Of a stretch of DNA of 64,000 bases, positions 61,849-64,000 are shown piece by piece. This DNA comes from Cyanobacteria bacterium UBA7753. Its GTDB lineage: Bacteria; Cyanobacteriota; Vampirovibrionia; Gastranaerophilales; Gastranaerophilaceae. Within the stretch, counting starts at the first letter, position 1. Each line of letters opens with the position of its first letter. Below the pieces are notes generated by a model. The model worked only from the letters and a program-made list of their open reading frames with translations. It had not been told where the DNA came from and made no database searches. A program made the position numbers and the translations under genes. The stretch covers positions 16,768 through 80,767 of the forward strand of contig DLEF01000056.1 in the NCBI GenBank assembly GCA_002481545.1, written 5' to 3'.

Positions 61849-63573
61849 TTATGAATTATGCTGCGATTTTTCTTTTATCGCTTTTAGTTCTTCCGCCTTC
61901 GCTTCTCCGATATAGTACTTATTAAAGGCTGTTACCAAATCATTAGTTTCACCCGCATTGAGTGCATTGTATAAATCCATCAAGGTATACTTGCTCAAAA
62001 CATCTCTGTCTTTGTCTTCAAGTATAAGGTGGTTTTCCGTCAAGAACACATTAACAATCTTATCCAACGGAATTTCAAGGAACTTATCAACAATTTTCTT
62101 GTCAAAATGTGTTCCCGAATCGCTAATCAAGATTGATATAACTTTTTGGATAGGCATTTTATCACGATAGTGACGTTTTGATGTTATTGCGTCGAATACA
62201 TCCGCAACCGCTAAAATCCTGCCGCCAAACGGAATTTCTTCACCTTTCAGGTGTCTGTAATATCCCGTTCCGTCGTATTTTTCGTGATGAGAACATGCAA
62301 TCTCCGTTATCATCTTGAAATCTTCCGACATATGGATTTTTTCCAAGATGTTATGCGTAATCTCAACGTGTGATTGAATATGTTTATATTCTTCCGGTGT
62401 CAGTTTCCCTTCTTTTTGCAGAACGGAATCTCTTATCCCGATTTTGCCGATATCATGCAAAGCTGCCGCTTTTTGGATAATCTCAATTTCGGCTTTTGAC
62501 ATTTTGAACTGTTCCGCGATGAGTGTTGAGTACATTCTGACACGTGTAGAATGACCTGCCGTAATCTTATCACGAGCATCGATAGATGCCGCAAGTGTTC
62601 TGATAAAGCTGTCAAATACAACCTTTTGTTCCTCTAACAGTTCTTTCTGTCTTGCGAATAATTTTGCGTTCTCTAATGATATCCCCGCACTTGAACCGAT
62701 TGAAATAAGGATATCTTCATCCTCTTGGGTAAAATATCCGCTCAATTTGTTAAGTACCTGAAATACCCCGATAATTTCCTGTTCAATATTTCTGATAGGC
62801 ATACAAAGTATTGTTTTCGTTACATAGCCTGTCTTTGAGTCAATATCTTTGTTAAACCTTGAATCGGAGTATGCGTCTTTAATATTTATGGTTTCACCAG
62901 TTCTGAATACGGTGCCCGCAATACCTTGAGACGCGTTAAATCTTATTTCTTGACTGCCTATTCCGAGTGCTACTTTTGACCAAAGTTCATCAGTATCTTT
63001 ATCATATAAAAATACCGTGCATCTGTCCGCTTGGATAGCGTCTCTTGCCTCTTCCGCAATCGTTTGGAGCAATTTATCAATATCTTTTTCCGCAGCTACC
63101 GCCTGACCTATTTTGACCAGTGCCAAAAGCGGATCGTTTTTCGCTGCTGAAAGAAAAGCCCCGCCGTTTTTTACGGTTTTGATAATATCTTCAAGTTTCC
63201 ATAAAAACTCGTTGCAATTCTTTTTTGTAGCTATGTCTTTAGCATTGTTGTAATAGAGCATGTAAAGGTTACTGTTTTTTTCGCAGAAATTCACAAACCC
63301 TAAAACAAAATTATAAAAAATCTTTTCGCACGGATCATTATTTTTGTTTAAGGTCATTTCAGCATCATTAAAATATCTGAGTGCCGGAGAAAAATCCCCT
63401 TTCAAATACAAAAGCAAACCGTTGAAACAATTGGCAGCCGACGGGCTGTTTTGCTTTAAATCGGAGGAGTCTATCGCATGTTTAAATTCATCCTCGGAAT
63501 CTGACAGTGCTTTAAAAACTTTTAGTATCTCATTATGGGTTGTTTCTGTAATCATAGCCTTAGTACTCATCAC
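61849..63573 (-). CDS. GAF-HD-GYP domain protein (cyclic di-GMP phosphodiesterase-like)
   Basis: About 574 residues. A helical N-terminal region (1-150) may hold TPR-like pairs. A GAF domain (about 165-310) has the typical G-I-A-G-x-V-F-R-T-G-E segment. The HD-GYP domain (about 320-510) carries H-S-x-R-V, H-D-I-G-K-I-G, and H-H-E-K-Y-D-G-T-G-Y-Y, so the eponymous GYP reads GYY here. Metal-binding His and Asp are kept, so hydrolysis of a cyclic dinucleotide remains possible. The start is GTG at 63573, six bases after TATATT (leaderless), or the ATG at 63570. First gene of the seven-gene operon. Confidence 0.88.
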   Translation of the reverse strand: MMSTKAMITETTHNEILKVFKALSDSEDEFKHAIDSSDLKQNSPSAANCFNGLLLYLKGDFSPALRYFNDAEMTLNKNNDPCEKIFYNFVLGFVNFCEKNSNLYMLYYNNAKDIATKKNCNEFLWKLEDIIKTVKNGGAFLSAAKNDPLLALVKIGQAVAAEKDIDKLLQTIAEEARDAIQADRCTVFLYDKDTDELWSKVALGIGSQEIRFNASQGIAGTVFRTGETINIKDAYSDSRFNKDIDSKTGYVTKTILCMPIRNIEQEIIGVFQVLNKLSGYFTQEDEDILISIGSSAGISLENAKLFARQKELLEEQKVVFDSFIRTLAASIDARDKITAGHSTRVRMYSTLIAEQFKMSKAEIEIIQKAAALHDIGKIGIRDSVLQKEGKLTPEEYKHIQSHVEITHNILEKIHMSEDFKMITEIACSHHEKYDGTGYYRHLKGEEIPFGGRILAVADVFDAITSKRHYRDKMPIQKVISILISDSGTHFDKKIVDKFLEIPLDKIVNVFLTENHLILEDKDRDVLSKYTLMDLYNALNAGETNDLVTAFNKYYIGEAKAEELKAIKEKSQHNS

Positions 63574-63744
63574 TTTATTAATATATACTTATGATACTCT
63601 ATTATTTCCATTTTATCAATAGGGCAAAGGGAAAATATCATACGTAATTTGTAATTAGAAATGTGTGATTAAATGGTACAATTAATTTAAGCATTAAATT
63701 CAAATTACTAAACAATTATAAATAAAAACTTGAAAAATAAAGTT

Positions 63745-64000
63745 ATGTTCATTTCTTTTCTTTCTAGTTGCGAGGCGAAAGAAATGAAACGAACCAAAGA
63801 AAAGAAAGGCACGCCGTTGCTGTGTTCGCAAATGTATCGAATGCTGAACATTTGCTCCACCCAAAGAGTTATCTGCGATAACTGTAAATGCATCTTCGTG
63901 AACTCGCTGACCGCTCAAACAGCACTCGATGACAACTATCGTAAGAGAGATACACACATTAACGCAATGAAACAAGTCGCACGGGTTGTGCTTGTCACAA
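63745..64000 (+). other. Right-edge open frame over a hairpin-rich repeat, uncertain
   Basis: From an ATG at 63745 the plus strand stays open to the window end (85 codons, no stop seen); minus-strand frames are also open. There is no ribosome binding site. The DNA begins with an inverted repeat (TTCATTTCTTT at 63748-63758 against AAAGAAATGAA about 28 bases on) and continues with AAAGAAAAGAAAGG, wording I associate with dispersed intergenic repeats. The rest of the gap (63574-63744) holds nothing recognisable. It may be a repeat or the start of a gene that lies mainly outside. Confidence 0.3.

Noticed and set aside
63700..63975. 91-codon minus-strand ORF at the right edge
   Set aside because: Aromatic- and Arg-rich with no ribosome binding site; it lies on hairpin- and purine-rich repeat-like DNA.

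Overview
The window is an AT-rich, densely packed bacterial chromosome segment with short or overlapping gene junctions. It encodes a Gram-negative-type envelope: signal-peptide TPR proteins, two predicted outer-membrane barrels ending in Phe, AnmK and MurT. It also encodes desulfoferrodoxin, an anaerobe's superoxide reductase, and LuxR-type response regulators. Several accessory proteins carry a short N-terminal F-x-G motif within the first 60 residues. Together these fit a gut-type anaerobe of the non-photosynthetic cyanobacterial sister group (Vampirovibrionia/Melainabacteria, Gastranaerophilales-like). That placement is inference: the window has no rRNA, and no tRNA or CRISPR array was seen.

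Layout. Positions 1-24900 are mostly housekeeping: a 5'-truncated folP, gyrB, a D-lactate-dehydrogenase-like gene with altered catalytic residues, murT, a YtxH/DUF948 membrane cluster, the ppiC/aminopeptidase/SpoU operon, a RAYT transposase with REP-like hairpins, a Lys/Ala-rich repeat protein, a WecG/TagA glycosyltransferase, uvrC, a RelA/SpoT-like synthetase, a PHP phosphoesterase, a phosphohexomutase, dus with a TPR exporter-like partner, and ychF. Positions 25000-43300 are an accessory region. It holds deoC, several proteins of unknown function, a 3152-residue protein, a small hydrophobic-peptide gene overlapped by an antisense transcription unit, anmK, a frameshifted small ORF and a second calpain-like protein. 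Positions 43300-56900 return to mixed housekeeping and conserved hypotheticals: dfx, two YkgJ-type Cys-cluster proteins, a P-loop/TPR protein, rsmG, a tandem pair of outer-membrane proteins, rnhA, pgi, rpiB, an rRNA uracil methyltransferase and an EamA transporter. Positions 56893-63573 form one seven-gene minus-strand operon for signalling and protein quality control: HD-GYP, TPR, two response regulators, pentapeptide repeats, DnaJ-like, PurN-like.

Main discoveries to check: (1) the 3152-residue protein combines a long beta-repeat region, glycine-rich hydrophobic segments, a RelA/SpoT-type synthetase signature with the metal-binding Asp and Glu conserved, and a C-terminal calpain-like Cys/His/Asn protease; a free-standing synthetase and a second calpain-like protein occur nearby. 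(2) Positions 39546-39762 look like an undescribed type I toxin-antitoxin locus: a 27-residue membrane peptide overlapped by a convergent antisense RNA with its own promoter and terminator. (3) A RAYT transposase coexists with two families of GTAG-headed REP-like hairpins. (4) Many genes start 6-7 nt after a -10 box, which implies widespread leaderless mRNAs.
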